NCBI RefSeq assembly: GCF_003967555.1
Contig: NZ_BIFS01000002.1
Coordinates: forward strand, 744,001 to 808,000
Source of the DNA: Dictyobacter kobayashii
Lineage (GTDB): Bacteria; Chloroflexota; Ktedonobacteria; Ktedonobacterales; Ktedonobacteraceae
Reading direction: 5' to 3'
Length of the DNA: 64,000 bases
Below the pieces are notes generated by a model. The model saw only the letters and a program-made list of their open reading frames with translations, had not been told where the DNA came from and ran no database searches. This document shows positions 27,796-36,822 of this stretch, one piece after another (positions within the stretch are counted from its first letter, which is position 1; every line of letters begins with the position of its first letter). Position numbers and translations under genes: made by a program.

Positions 27796-29033
27796 TTAGA
27801 GGAATTGTATTATTATGCCCAGCAGGGCTGAAATAAGCACAACCGCCCAGGGTGGGATTTTCCAGATCACAAGTAGACCAAAGGCGACCAGCGTCAGGGC
27901 AAAATCGATCGGCGCATGGATAGCACTGGTCCAGATCGGTTGGTAGAGGGCAGCCAGCAGGATGCCTACCACCGCGGCATTGATACCTCTCAATGCCGAC
28001 TGAAATGGTTGATAGATGCGCAGCCGATTCCAGAATGGCAGAATCCCGATTACAAAGAAAAATGAAGGCAGAAAGATAGCCACCAGGGCGATGCTTGCTC
28101 CCAGCCAGCCATTTGGCGTGGGTCGCGCGACCGCTCCCAGGTAAGCAGAGAATGTAAATAAGGGACCGGGGACCGCCTGGGCCGCCGCATAGCCGGTAAT
28201 AAACTGGTCATTGGTGACCCAACCGGCAGGTACGACTTCTCGCTGCAGCAATGGCAGGACCACATGTCCCCCACCAAATACCAGTGAACCCACCCGGAAA
28301 AACGTATCGAACAGGGCCAGCCCCTGGTTGTGTATAAACAGGCGTGCCAGAGGCAGCCCCAGCAACAATGCAAAAAAGAGTACGGCGCATATAATAGACA
28401 GTCGCCGTGGTACCGCGATGTGCAAGTCTGATGGCTTTGCCAGGGATGCTCCACTTAACCAGCGCCAACCCACCAGGCCAGCCACGATCAGGATGATAAT
28501 CTGGGCGAGCGCAACTGGCCAGAGTAAGATAACAATGGCAGCCAGCAGGGCCACGGTCGCGCGTTGTTTATCAGGGCAGAGCGTGGTGGCCATTCCCCAT
28601 ACGGCCTGTGCTACAACCGCGACCGCAGCGAGCAGTAATCCATGCAGCCAACCAGTAGCGGCGGTGGCATGAAAAAGGGTAGTGGCATAGGCAAAGAGGA
28701 CGAGGGCGATGGCCGAGGGCAACGTAAAACCCAGCCAGGCCGCCAGACCGCCCCAGACGCCCGCCCGCGTGATACCAAGCGCAATCCCTAACTGACTACT
28801 CGAAGGTCCCGGCAAAAACTGACAGAGGGCCAGCAAATCCGCATAGTTATGCTCATCCAACCACTTACGGCGTACGACCACTTCTTGCCGAAAGTAGCCC
28901 AGATGCGCCACCGGCCCCCAAACGAGGTCAGACCCAGTTTAGCGAAAACGCCCAACACTTCCAGGAATGTACCCTGTGGTCGCTTCTCTGCTTGTTCTAT
29001 AGTGGATAGAGAAAGCTTATCTTCAGTCTCCAT
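27796..29033 (-). pseudogene. Chromate transporter (ChrA family), single frameshift
   Basis: A CHR-family inner-membrane transporter of two homologous halves, usually a chromate/sulfate antiporter. The N-terminal segment (FAKLGLTSFGG, the CHR signature) is in one frame from 29033. The rest (HLGYFRQEVVVRRKWL, LCQFLPGPSSSQLGIALG, then the second half with FGGGHVVLPLLQREVV) is in another to 27796. The break is at the C run 28915-28919 (G run on the coding strand), where one more base gives TSFGGPVAHLGYFRQEV. Total length would be about 412 residues, normal for a two-domain ChrA. Probably intact in the living cell. Confidence 0.78.
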
Positions 29034-29215
29034 GAAACGTCTCTACGCTCCCTTGCTCTCTTTATTTTGCATCTAAACAAAAGTTATAACAGACGTTCAG
29101 CGAAAGGACAAGCAGTTTGACTGACGTAATCAGATAAGCTCTATTGCTCTTGTCTTAATATAGCTTGCGGGAATGGTTGGTGGACTGGCTGTAATCACAA
29201 GCAAGAGATAAGATT

Positions 29216-29281
29216 ACATTCTTTCCCGTGTGGAGTGTGTGTGATGGGCGGCCGCGGCCGCCCATCACACACACTCCACAC
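29216..29281. repeat. GC-rich palindrome element, family P copy 3
   Basis: A 54-bp perfect palindrome (29228-29281, 27-bp arms, no spacer) centred on a NotI site, preceded by ACATTCTTTCCC. The right-hand extension seen in copies 1, 2 and 4 is missing. It fills part of the 29034-29348 gap, which has no gene. Confidence 0.8.
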
Positions 29282-29348
29282 TCCTATCTAACAGTTCCGT
29301 CCGCTATAGAAAGGGATCAGCGTAATATTTTTGACGTATACGTATACG

Positions 29349-29869
29349 TCAAGATCCCTGCTGTAGAGCTTGTAAGGCAGCTTCATAAAAATCAAGGTTC
29401 CGCCGCACCCAGGCAAGCTGGCAAGCATCATCAGGCGCAAAGAGTCCGCGCCCATGCGTCTCGAAAGTGCTGGAAAAATCTTCCAGGGTAATGATGCGGG
29501 CCAGATAAAAAACCTGATAGCTATCTGGATAAGGGTAGGTGTAGGTTGCAGGCCTGGGACCCAGCAAGCGCAAACGTTGATAGCCAAACAGTTGCAATGG
29601 CCCAACGCGTGCCCCGGTCTCCTCAAATAATTCACGGCGGGCCGCCTCCTCGGGCGTCTCACCAGGCTCGATATGCCCCCGGGAATATCCCAACCTCGCT
29701 GAACCAGCTGGCTCATAAGTAGCTGCTCGCCCGAAAACGCAAAGACAAAAGCAGTGGAAATTGCATCCAGAGGCGGCAGGGACGAGGAAAGAACATGCTG
29801 ACCCTCATTAGGCTGTGGTAGCCAGTGGATATTCTGCTCGGTCTTTATAACCATATCGATCTGCTTCAT
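29349..29869 (-). pseudogene. Nudix hydrolase, single frameshift
   Basis: A Nudix pyrophosphohydrolase. The N-terminal part reads from 29869 to WDIPGG. The Nudix box (GHIEPGETPEEAARRELFEETGA, the GX5EX7REUXEEXGU pattern) and the rest read in another frame to 29349. The break is at the C run 29676-29680 (G run on the coding strand), exactly at the start of the box; one more base joins WDIPGGHIEPGE. Length would be about 173 residues. Substrate unknown; a sequencing error is the likely cause. Confidence 0.75.
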
Positions 29870-30021
29870 AACGCTCTCCTCACTTGCATCCCTGGATATA
29901 TTTAAAATTCACATTTCTTCCAGGCATCAACATCACTATTCAAATATTCATTGATCTGTACTATATGTATTATCATTCATATTGTTGCATAAGGTCAATG
30001 TTATAATTTTAAAATGCAAAA

Positions 30022-30101
30022 TCCGCAATAAAAAACAAGAATTGTATAAGTTTGAGCGCTGAGGTGCTCAAACTTATACAATTCTTGTTTTTTATTGCGG
30101 A
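30022..30101. terminator. Long perfect inverted repeat after the MFS gene
   Basis: The arms of about 36 bp (30022-30057 and 30066-30101) are perfect with an 8-nt loop. It abuts the MFS stop codon at 30103. The A/T-run base of the stem makes it a plausible bidirectional terminator, but the arms are far longer than termination needs. Confidence 0.7.
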
Positions 30102-30102
30102 G

Positions 30103-31314
30103 CTAATCTACCTTGCGAATAGCAGGGTGTAGCAAACCCAGGGCGATAATGGAGGCGGCAATGACTCCTCCGAGAATAAAGATGGGCGCGGCACCAAATC
30201 GATCAGCGGCAATGCCGGCCAGGCCATAGCCAATGGGAAGCAAGCCAGAAGAGACCAGCATATCGATACTGGAGACGCGCCCCAGCAGGTCAGAGGGCAC
30301 AAACTCTTGCAGGGAATTCGTCCAGGCCAGTCCCAGGGTGGTAAAGGACATGCCCTGGACGAAGAAGGCCAGGGCTATTAAGGCTATAGGAATTTGAAGA
30401 CCCATGACCAGTAACATTAAGCTGGCAAGCAACCAGGCACCATATGTGAGTGGCCCGCGCCGGCGCAGCCGTTTAACGTGTCCCAGCCAGAAGGCTGCAA
30501 GCAGAGAGCCAAGCGCGGAAAGGGTGGTTAACAAAGCATAGTACCCTACCTGCGCCCCAAAGCGCTGTTTTACCAGCAAGGGCAGGGCGGCTTCCGCCGG
30601 GCCAACCAGGAAGATGGTGCTGACGCAGGCGATCAGCAATGTCAGCCAGAGCCAGGGAGAGGCCAGCACGGTAATAATGCCCTTGTGCAGATCTTGTAAT
30701 ATGCCAGTTTCGACCTCAGCAGGATTGCGCAGGGCCGCCACGCGCGGCAGGGCAACTACACAGCCAGCGGAAAACAGAAAGGAGACACCATCCAGGGCGA
30801 AGGTCAGTGAGGTTCCTCCCAGGGCGATAATAGCCGCAGCAATGGCCGGGCCAACGATCTGAGCAGCCTGCAGGCCAATGCTTCTAAGCGAGTTAGCGTT
30901 GGGCAGCAGATCACCTGGCACTATCTCAGGGATGAGCGCTGTGTAGGCGGGATAGAAAAAGGCCTCGACGGTGCCAAAGATGGCGCTCATCACAAAAACT
31001 TCCCAGAGCTGAAGCCATTGCATAAAGGCCAGGAAAGCGATCAGGATAACCACACCTGCACGAATAAGGTCTGAACCTAACATCAGACGCACGCGCGGCC
31101 AGCGATCTCCTACAACGCCTCCCAGCAAAAGGAAGAGGAGCATGGGGATGGTCGAGCAGATCAGGACAATACCCATGGCCGTCGCTGAGCCGGTTTTTTG
31201 TAAGACCCACCAGGCCAGTGCAATGGTAAAAAGGCTATCCCCCAGCCTGGAGATAATTTGCCCGCTCCATAGCAGGGCAAAAGAACGGTGGGTCAAGGCA
31301 CTCAAGATAAACAT
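30103..31314 (-). CDS. MFS transporter (enterobactin exporter/MFS_3-like)
   Basis: A 403-residue protein with about 12 membrane helices. The start MFILSALTHRSFALLWSGQI is typical of MFS_3/EntS-like exporters, followed by the signature LGGVVGDRWPRVRLMLGSD (motif A between helices 2 and 3). The start at 31314 matches the family start; the frame extends further upstream without support. Probably a drug or siderophore exporter. It stands alone between two hairpins. Confidence 0.87.
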   Translation of the reverse strand: MFILSALTHRSFALLWSGQIISRLGDSLFTIALAWWVLQKTGSATAMGIVLICSTIPMLLFLLLGGVVGDRWPRVRLMLGSDLIRAGVVILIAFLAFMQWLQLWEVFVMSAIFGTVEAFFYPAYTALIPEIVPGDLLPNANSLRSIGLQAAQIVGPAIAAAIIALGGTSLTFALDGVSFLFSAGCVVALPRVAALRNPAEVETGILQDLHKGIITVLASPWLWLTLLIACVSTIFLVGPAEAALPLLVKQRFGAQVGYYALLTTLSALGSLLAAFWLGHVKRLRRRGPLTYGAWLLASLMLLVMGLQIPIALIALAFFVQGMSFTTLGLAWTNSLQEFVPSDLLGRVSSIDMLVSSGLLPIGYGLAGIAADRFGAAPIFILGGVIAASIIALGLLHPAIRKVD

Positions 31315-31500
31315 TAGCGTTGTGATCCCTTTCCATAATATAGTCGAACAAATAAAGAGCGCGCAGCTTTTGAGGTCATAGCTTGATTCCTCAGACATGC
31401 ATATAGATGAGGGAGCGTGCCAGGATAGCCAAAAAGAAAAACACCGTGGACAGCCGGCAGGCTCGCCTCACGATGTTTTAAACTAGCCAGTAGAAGCAGA

Positions 31501-31549
31501 AAAACAGGGCCGTGGGCGATCGATACGGTATCACCCACGGCCCTGTTTT
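31501..31549. terminator. Hairpin between the MFS gene and a small gene
   Basis: A stem of about 16-20 bp (31501-31520 with 31530-31549) flanked by A and T runs lies downstream of the 44-residue gene on the minus strand and upstream of the MFS gene. Confidence 0.6.
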
Positions 31550-31572
31550 TAGCAGTCTTGTTTAAAAGTTGG

Positions 31573-31707
31573 CTATAACTTCAGGATATTGAACCTGAAA
31601 AAGGGCATAGTATGGCCGTGGGCCTGAAGACGAGGTTTATAGTGCCCACAGCAATTCATGCACCAATATTGTTCTGGCATGAATTCTACCTTCAACATAC
31701 TATGCAT
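31573..31707 (-). CDS. Small Cys/His-rich protein (44 residues)
   Basis: A 44-residue frame starting at 31707, with AAAGGAC 5 bases upstream and its own downstream hairpin. It contains WCMNCCGHYKPRLQAHGH, with the CxxC pair and three His residues spaced like a zinc- or metal-binding knuckle. Composition and ribosome site support a real gene. No family recognised; a metal-binding regulator or adaptor is possible. Confidence 0.5.
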   Translation of the reverse strand: MHSMLKVEFMPEQYWCMNCCGHYKPRLQAHGHTMPFFRFNILKL

Positions 31708-31810
31708 CAAAAGTCCTTTGTATAAACAAAAAAGAAGAGATGTACTTCTATTAGCTCTCGTCAAAGCATACCCATTTTTACAGTTAGAGTCAAGTTTTGA
31801 CAAAGACAAC

Positions 31811-31912
31811 TCAGGGCTTTTTACTTTTCCTCTTTGGCGCCTGCGGCGCCGGGTTGGGAGTGTGATGGACGGCCGCGGCCGCCCATCACACTCTCCACAC
31901 ATGAAAGAATGT
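31811..31912. repeat. GC-rich palindrome element, family P copy 4 (reverse orientation)
   Basis: Read on the minus strand it has the same boundary ACATTCTTTCATG, a shorter hairpin (31858-31893 with one mismatch), the GGCGCC-rich right part and AGTAAAAAGCCCTG. It lies between the small gene and the VOC gene and carries no gene. Confidence 0.78.
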
Positions 31913-31968
31913 ACACTCCCTGCGATCTCTGGGCGAACATGAAAAAGCCATGAAGACGACTCAACAAG

Positions 31969-32376
31969 TTAGTGCCAGAGACCAAGCACGTTGCCAGCGG
32001 GATCACGGAAAGTTGCCACCCACAGGTCTCCTTCGGGATAAGGAGCCTTGACGACCTTGCCGCCCTGGGCCTCGATCCGTGCGATGGCATCATCGATACG
32101 ATCCACATAGATGTACGGCAACAACCCCGGTTCGTGTGATACTGCTTGATCGGTTATCCACGCGCCGCTGATATAACCACTTCCATCATCAAACCCGGGA
32201 TGGTCGGTATCACGTCCGTGGATACTCCAACCAAAAACCTGCTCGTAAAAGTCGGCTGACTGATGAGCATCAACGGCAGGTATGTGCAGGTAGGAGAGGC
32301 CTCCATGCCTGGTCAGGTGTGACTCCACGCCAGAAGAGTCGGACATCACTGCCTCCTGGTTGTCGTTGTGATTCAT
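31969..32376 (-). CDS. VOC family (glyoxalase/bleomycin-resistance fold) protein
   Basis: A 135-residue protein of one VOC domain: YLHIPAVDAHQSADFYEQVF at the start, then FDDGSGYISGAWI, YIYVDRIDDAIARIEAQGGK and FRDPAGNVLGLWH. This is the pattern of glyoxalase-like metal enzymes and resistance proteins; substrate unknown. ATG 32376 has GAAGGAAG upstream, but ATG 32346 has AGGAGG 5 bases upstream and could be the true start (125 residues). Confidence 0.85.
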   Translation of the reverse strand: MNHNDNQEAVMSDSSGVESHLTRHGGLSYLHIPAVDAHQSADFYEQVFGWSIHGRDTDHPGFDDGSGYISGAWITDQAVSHEPGLLPYIYVDRIDDAIARIEAQGGKVVKAPYPEGDLWVATFRDPAGNVLGLWH

Positions 32377-32516
32377 TGCCACTTCCTTCTCATATTGACC
32401 GTCCTGCGAGGTCGCAAGGCTGTCAAGGCCATCTGCCCTTATGAGAAGAGTACTGCATTCTGTTAAGAATAACAAGTTTTTATGGATATGTTAGCTATTT
32501 TGATGCACTTGAGAAT

Positions 32517-33194
32517 TCAATCAGGCACTATTGAAGGATCTTGAACGGCCTCAGGCTGGGTGCCACCCAACAGGCGAGAGACGACCGCAGAATACAAGCC
32601 ATCAGGTAGGGCTCCGGGTTCAAGATAGGCCTGGAGCATTAAACCGCTGCCCAGGCCTATCAGAGCCCAGGCAGCATACTCGACTGGCAGGGCTGGCTGT
32701 TTTCCCTGTACAGTGGTTGTGTTTTGTAATAATCTGGTGAGGTGCTCGCGCGCAACCCGATAACGCTCAGCCAGCAACTGTTGGGCCGAAGGATGGCGCA
32801 TCGCATAGAGCAGAAATTCAAAGGTCAGGATATTCCAGGTGCGCTTCTCTTCTATGAGGGTGGCAAAGGAGGTCTGCTGCTGCGCAGCGGCGGGCTCGCT
32901 AGCGGATCTACCCGCAGACTGAATTTGAGCCGCCATAGACATTCCCTGCAGCTCGGCCTCTAAATGGCGATCCAGCAAGACCATAAATAATTCTTCCTTG
33001 CTGGCAAAGTTGGAATAGACGGCGCCCTTGGAGAAACCCGCCTCTTCAGCTATCTGATCCACCGCCGTGGCATCAAATCCCTGCCTGCTAAACAGGGCCG
33101 CCGCAGCCTCTAACAGACGCTCCCGTGTCTGCTGCCGACTCTCTTCACGCGTCAAACGTTTCCGTGTCACGTACTCCATATCCTTTCTTGACAT
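32517..33194 (-). CDS. TetR/AcrR family regulator, divergent from the gamma-subunit gene
   Basis: A regulator of up to 225 residues. The helix-turn-helix lies in the N-terminal part (FDATAVDQIAEEAGFSKGAVY then SNFASKEELFMVLLDRHLEA), a textbook TetR pattern. Start codon is uncertain: ATG 33194, ATG 33179 or a GTG slightly downstream. The intergenic region to the divergent gene is only about 86 bp and full of AGTAT repeats, so this protein may control both genes. Ligand unknown. Confidence 0.88.
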   Translation of the reverse strand: MSRKDMEYVTRKRLTREESRQQTRERLLEAAAALFSRQGFDATAVDQIAEEAGFSKGAVYSNFASKEELFMVLLDRHLEAELQGMSMAAQIQSAGRSASEPAAAQQQTSFATLIEEKRTWNILTFEFLLYAMRHPSAQQLLAERYRVAREHLTRLLQNTTTVQGKQPALPVEYAAWALIGLGSGLMLQAYLEPGALPDGLYSAVVSRLLGGTQPEAVQDPSIVPD

Positions 33195-33280
33195 ACTGGT
33201 TAGTATCATGATACCATACAGTACAAATACCAATTAGTATTTGAATTCTATTCAGTATTTCAAGAAGCGGAGAGGCTTAT
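33193..33280. promoter_or_regulatory. Divergent promoter region with AGTAT repeats
   Basis: ATACTGGTTAGTAT at 33193-33206 has 5-bp palindromic arms, and GTATCATGATAC at 33203-33214 is a perfect 12-bp palindrome overlapping it. Further AGTAT copies follow near 33235 and 33255. Such clustered symmetry between a TetR gene and its divergent neighbour suggests operators. Confidence 0.5.
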
Positions 33281-34180
33281 ATGTCTTCTGTTCGAGAGCT
33301 AAGAAGGCGCATTAAATCGATTAAGAATATTGCCAAAATGACCAAAGCGATGCAGATGGTGGCGAGCAGCAAGATGCGCCGTGCCCAGGAGCGTGTACAG
33401 CAATCCCAGCCGTACGCGGAGCAGTTGCGGCAGCTGGTCGCGCGCCTGGCCCAAACAAGCGAGGATGAAAAAATCACAGAATTGGAGTTGCTGCAACAGC
33501 GTCCGATGCGCGTAATATGCATGATCGTCATTACACCGGATCGCAATTTATGTGGCGCCTTGCCAAGCAATATCAACCGCAAGGCGATGGCCGAGACGCG
33601 GTCCGCACAAACTAGCCACATGCGGTCGGGAGCCAGGCCGGACAGCAGCTTTATTGCCGTTGGCAAACGTGGTCGGGATTTCATTGTGCGCACCGAACAA
33701 CCGCTGCTGGCTGAATTTACCAATTATGGCGATTGGCCTGCTTTAAGCGATGCCACAGCGATCGCCCGCATAGCGGTAGATGCTTTCCTGAAACAGGAGG
33801 TAGACCTGGTACTGCTCACCTACTCACACTATGTCAGTACCCTCTCACAACAGCCCGAGACCATCCAATTGCTCCCCATTCAAGCGCCTACGGTAGATAA
33901 AAGTGAGTCCAGGCAGGCCGATGACTATCTCTACGAGCCAGACCAGCAACGTATCTTTGCCGCCCTGCTACCACGCTACATAGACATCCAGATCTACCAG
34001 GCGCTATTGGAGACCGCCGCCAGCCAGCAATCAGCCCAGATGGTCGCGATGAAGAACGCCACCGACAACGCCAACGAACTGGTACAGGACCTGACGCTGG
34101 TCATGAATAAAGCACGTCAAGAAATCATCACCATGCAGCTACTCGAAATTGTAGCGGGCGCGGAATCGTTTGATCGCTAA
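33281..34180 (+). CDS. ATP synthase F1 gamma-subunit homologue, outside an atp operon
   Basis: A 299-residue protein that aligns end to end with AtpG, the rotor stalk of F1. The N-terminal coiled coil is typical (IKSIKNIAKMTKAMQMVASS), a middle domain contains ITPDRNLCGALPSNINR, and the C-terminal helix is TDNANELVQDLTLVMNKARQ followed by LLEIVAGAESF. No other ATP synthase gene is present in the window; it is flanked by a divergent TetR and by a convergent ABC importer. AGAAGCGGAGAGG precedes the ATG. It could be a second, regulated gamma subunit or a relocated atpG. Confidence 0.9.
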   Translation: MSSVRELRRRIKSIKNIAKMTKAMQMVASSKMRRAQERVQQSQPYAEQLRQLVARLAQTSEDEKITELELLQQRPMRVICMIVITPDRNLCGALPSNINRKAMAETRSAQTSHMRSGARPDSSFIAVGKRGRDFIVRTEQPLLAEFTNYGDWPALSDATAIARIAVDAFLKQEVDLVLLTYSHYVSTLSQQPETIQLLPIQAPTVDKSESRQADDYLYEPDQQRIFAALLPRYIDIQIYQALLETAASQQSAQMVAMKNATDNANELVQDLTLVMNKARQEIITMQLLEIVAGAESFDR

Positions 34181-34199
34181 CCAGAAAGAGGAGAAAGCC

Positions 34200-34255
34200 T
34201 ATAAAAACAAATTGTCCATGTGGGGCTTGTCCCGCACGCACAATTCGTTTTTATA
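34200..34255. repeat. Inverted-repeat element, family M copy 2 (short)
   Basis: About 56 bp with imperfectly complementary ends (AAAACAAATTGT against ACAATTCGTTTT) and the GGGGCTTGTCCCGCACG core also present in the 19.96 and 49.1 kb copies. It separates the convergent gamma-subunit and ABC-ATPase genes and probably works as a terminator. Confidence 0.65.
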
Positions 34256-34266
34256 GTTGCTTAAGA

Positions 34267-35859
34267 TTAAGAGGCGGCTTCTTGATGGCCACCGGTCATC
34301 AAGATACCGAGCTCTTCTTCGGTCACATCGGGGGAGACGATGTCCACGATCTGTCCTTCGTACATGACGGCGATGCGATCCGATAGAGAACGGATCTCGT
34401 CGAGTTCGGCTGAGACCAGCAGGACCGCTTTACCAGCATCGCGCTGCTCGATCAACTGGCGATGGATAAATTCGATGGCACCGATATCGACGCCACGGGT
34501 AGGTTGGGCAGCGACCAGCATGATCGGGTTAGAGCTCAGCTCACGCGCAATGATCAGCTTCTGCTGGTTACCACCCGAGAGTGTGCGCATGGCGGCTGTA
34601 GCCGAAGGGGTACGCACATCGAAATCTTTGATGAGCTTTTCAGCCCAGCTGGCAATACTTTTGAGCTGCAATACCATGCCGCGCCATGAGAACTGTTTCC
34701 AGCGATGACGGCCCAGTATCGAATTCTCCTCAATGGATTCATTGATCACCAGACCACTATCACGGCGATCTTCCGGAATGTGAGACATACCAGAGATACG
34801 TACGCCGCGCGCACCCAGCTCCGTAATATCCTGAGCCTTCCCAGGCTGGCCATCTACCACGCGGGTCAAAGTGATCTTACCCCCGGTCGGCTTGCGCATC
34901 CCGGTCAGCACTTCTACCAGTTCAGTCTGACCATTGCCCTCAACACCGGCAATACCAAGAATCTCACCGGCGTGGATGTCAAAGCTCACATTATGCAACA
35001 CCGCTAAATCACGATCTGATTGAGCCTGTAAATCCTCGACATGCAAAACCACAGGTCCTGGTTGAGCCGGTGATTTCTCGACGCGCAAGAGCACATCGCG
35101 GCCCACCATAGCCCGGGCGATGTCACGCTGATTGGTCTCTTTGGTGACCAGCTCACCGACATTTTGACCACGGCGCAAGACCGTAATAGCGTCGGTTACA
35201 TCCAGCACTTCACGCAGCTTATGGGTAATAAAGATAATCGTCTTACCCTGCTTGACCAGGTCACGCAGCACCACAAACAGCTCATCGGTCTCTTGTGGCG
35301 TCAATACACCGGTCGGCTCATCCATCACCAGGATATCAGCGCCCCGATAGAGCATCTTCAGGATCTCAACGCGCTGCTGCTGGCCGACCGATAGCTTTTC
35401 GATGCGTACATCGGGATCGATGGGCAGGCCATAACGGGCACTCAGGCGCTGAATTTCTTTGCGGGCACGCTGGCGATCATAAGTTGAACGCAGGCCACCG
35501 GGTTCACTACCCAGCACAATATTTTCGGCCACCGTCAAAGGCGGGATCAACATAAAATGCTGGTGCACCATACCTATACCCAGGCGAATCGCATCGCGTG
35601 GACCAGCAATCTGCACAACCTTACCGTTGATGCGCACCTCGCCACTATCTGGCTTAACAATACCATAAAGGATATTCATCAACGTCGACTTGCCGGCCCC
35701 ATTCTCACCCACCAGAGCATGAATCTCACCCTTCTTCACCAGCAGATTCACATGGTTACTGGCCACCACACCAGGCCAGGCTTTATAGATATCGCGCATC
35801 TCCACCGCATAGGGTGATGAGCCCTCTTGCGGTCGCGTGATTACAGTACTTTCTTGCAT
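34267..35859 (-). CDS. Nucleoside-type ABC importer, ATP-binding protein (two domains)
   Basis: A 530-residue ATPase with two nucleotide-binding domains. Domain 1 has Walker A GENGAGKST, signature LSVGQQQRVEILKMLYRGA and Walker B ILVMDEPTGVLTP. Domain 2 has the degenerate P-loop GVEGNGQTELVEVL and signature LSGGNQQKLIIARELSS, the standard arrangement of sugar and nucleoside importers (YufO/NupB-like). Start 35859 has AGGAGG 9-14 bases upstream. It is last in the operon BMP lipoprotein, permease, permease, ATPase, with 13 bp to the preceding permease. Confidence 0.93.
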   Translation of the reverse strand: MQESTVITRPQEGSSPYAVEMRDIYKAWPGVVASNHVNLLVKKGEIHALVGENGAGKSTLMNILYGIVKPDSGEVRINGKVVQIAGPRDAIRLGIGMVHQHFMLIPPLTVAENIVLGSEPGGLRSTYDRQRARKEIQRLSARYGLPIDPDVRIEKLSVGQQQRVEILKMLYRGADILVMDEPTGVLTPQETDELFVVLRDLVKQGKTIIFITHKLREVLDVTDAITVLRRGQNVGELVTKETNQRDIARAMVGRDVLLRVEKSPAQPGPVVLHVEDLQAQSDRDLAVLHNVSFDIHAGEILGIAGVEGNGQTELVEVLTGMRKPTGGKITLTRVVDGQPGKAQDITELGARGVRISGMSHIPEDRRDSGLVINESIEENSILGRHRWKQFSWRGMVLQLKSIASWAEKLIKDFDVRTPSATAAMRTLSGGNQQKLIIARELSSNPIMLVAAQPTRGVDIGAIEFIHRQLIEQRDAGKAVLLVSAELDEIRSLSDRIAVMYEGQIVDIVSPDVTEEELGILMTGGHQEAAS

Positions 35860-35872
35860 GAATCTATTCCTC

Positions 35873-36820
35873 CTACTCTGATGCTGGCTCGTAAGGTATA
35901 CCATCCGCAGCAGGCGCAGTCGTACGGCCAACCAGGCCAACGAGGGCGATCAGGGTCAGGATATAAGGCAGGGTGCTCAGCAGGTTCGCCGAGATACCTG
36001 TATCCTGGAGGCGCGGACTCAAAGCTTCACCAAGACCAAAGATCAGACAGGCGCCAGCCGCACCGATGGGGGTATATTTGCCAAAAATCACAGCTGCCAG
36101 AGCAATATAGCCCGCGCCAGCGGTCATATTCTGGTTGAAAATACCGGCAATACCTAAAGACAAAAAGGCACCGGCCAGGCCTGAGAGTAGACCACTACTG
36201 ATCACACATAGATAGCGGACCAGCCGTACATTGACGCCAGCGGTATCAGCCGCATGTGGATGCTCACCTACAGCGCGAATACGCAGACCAATATTGGTGC
36301 GGAAAAGCAAGAATTGGATGGCAAACAGAATTACCAGCGCGATATAGAAGATGACATTTTGCTGGAAAAGCACCGGACCAACAAAAGGGATATTCGCCAG
36401 GGGTCCCCAGGACAGCTGAGGCAGGCGCAACGAATCATCCAGCGCTTTAATACCCTGCCCTTGCGTCTGGATTGGCAATAGGAAATTGGTCAAACCCAGG
36501 GCCGCCAGGTTAATAGCGATGCCACTGACGGTCTGATTGGCCATAAAGTTAATTGAGACAATCGCATGCAGCAAGGCTAACAGGCCACCAGCAATCATAG
36601 CGCCCAGCACACCCAGCCAGACATTGTGGGTGGCAATCGCCATCATCACGCCTACATAGGCGCCGAGCAACATCATGCCTTCCATGGCAATATTGATTAC
36701 GCCACTACGCTCTGAGATCAGACCGCCTAGAGCTGGCAACAGGAGCAAGGCTGCAAATTGCAGGGCCGCCTGCCAGAAATCGGATGAGATTAAAACCCTC
36801 TCAAGTATCTGAAAAAACAC
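35873..36820 (-). CDS. ABC importer permease (BPD_transp_2), YufQ/NupC-like
   Basis: A 315-residue permease with about eight to nine membrane helices. Conserved blocks are GGLISERSGVINIAMEGMML near the N-terminus and GLRIRAVGEHPHAADTAGV, the cytoplasmic loop that contacts the ATPase. It forms the transmembrane dimer with the permease encoded immediately upstream, only 2 bp away. Nucleosides are the likely substrate given the BMP-type binding protein of the same operon. Confidence 0.92.
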   Translation of the reverse strand: MFFQILERVLISSDFWQAALQFAALLLLPALGGLISERSGVINIAMEGMMLLGAYVGVMMAIATHNVWLGVLGAMIAGGLLALLHAIVSINFMANQTVSGIAINLAALGLTNFLLPIQTQGQGIKALDDSLRLPQLSWGPLANIPFVGPVLFQQNVIFYIALVILFAIQFLLFRTNIGLRIRAVGEHPHAADTAGVNVRLVRYLCVISSGLLSGLAGAFLSLGIAGIFNQNMTAGAGYIALAAVIFGKYTPIGAAGACLIFGLGEALSPRLQDTGISANLLSTLPYILTLIALVGLVGRTTAPAADGIPYEPASE

Positions 36821-36822
36821 GA

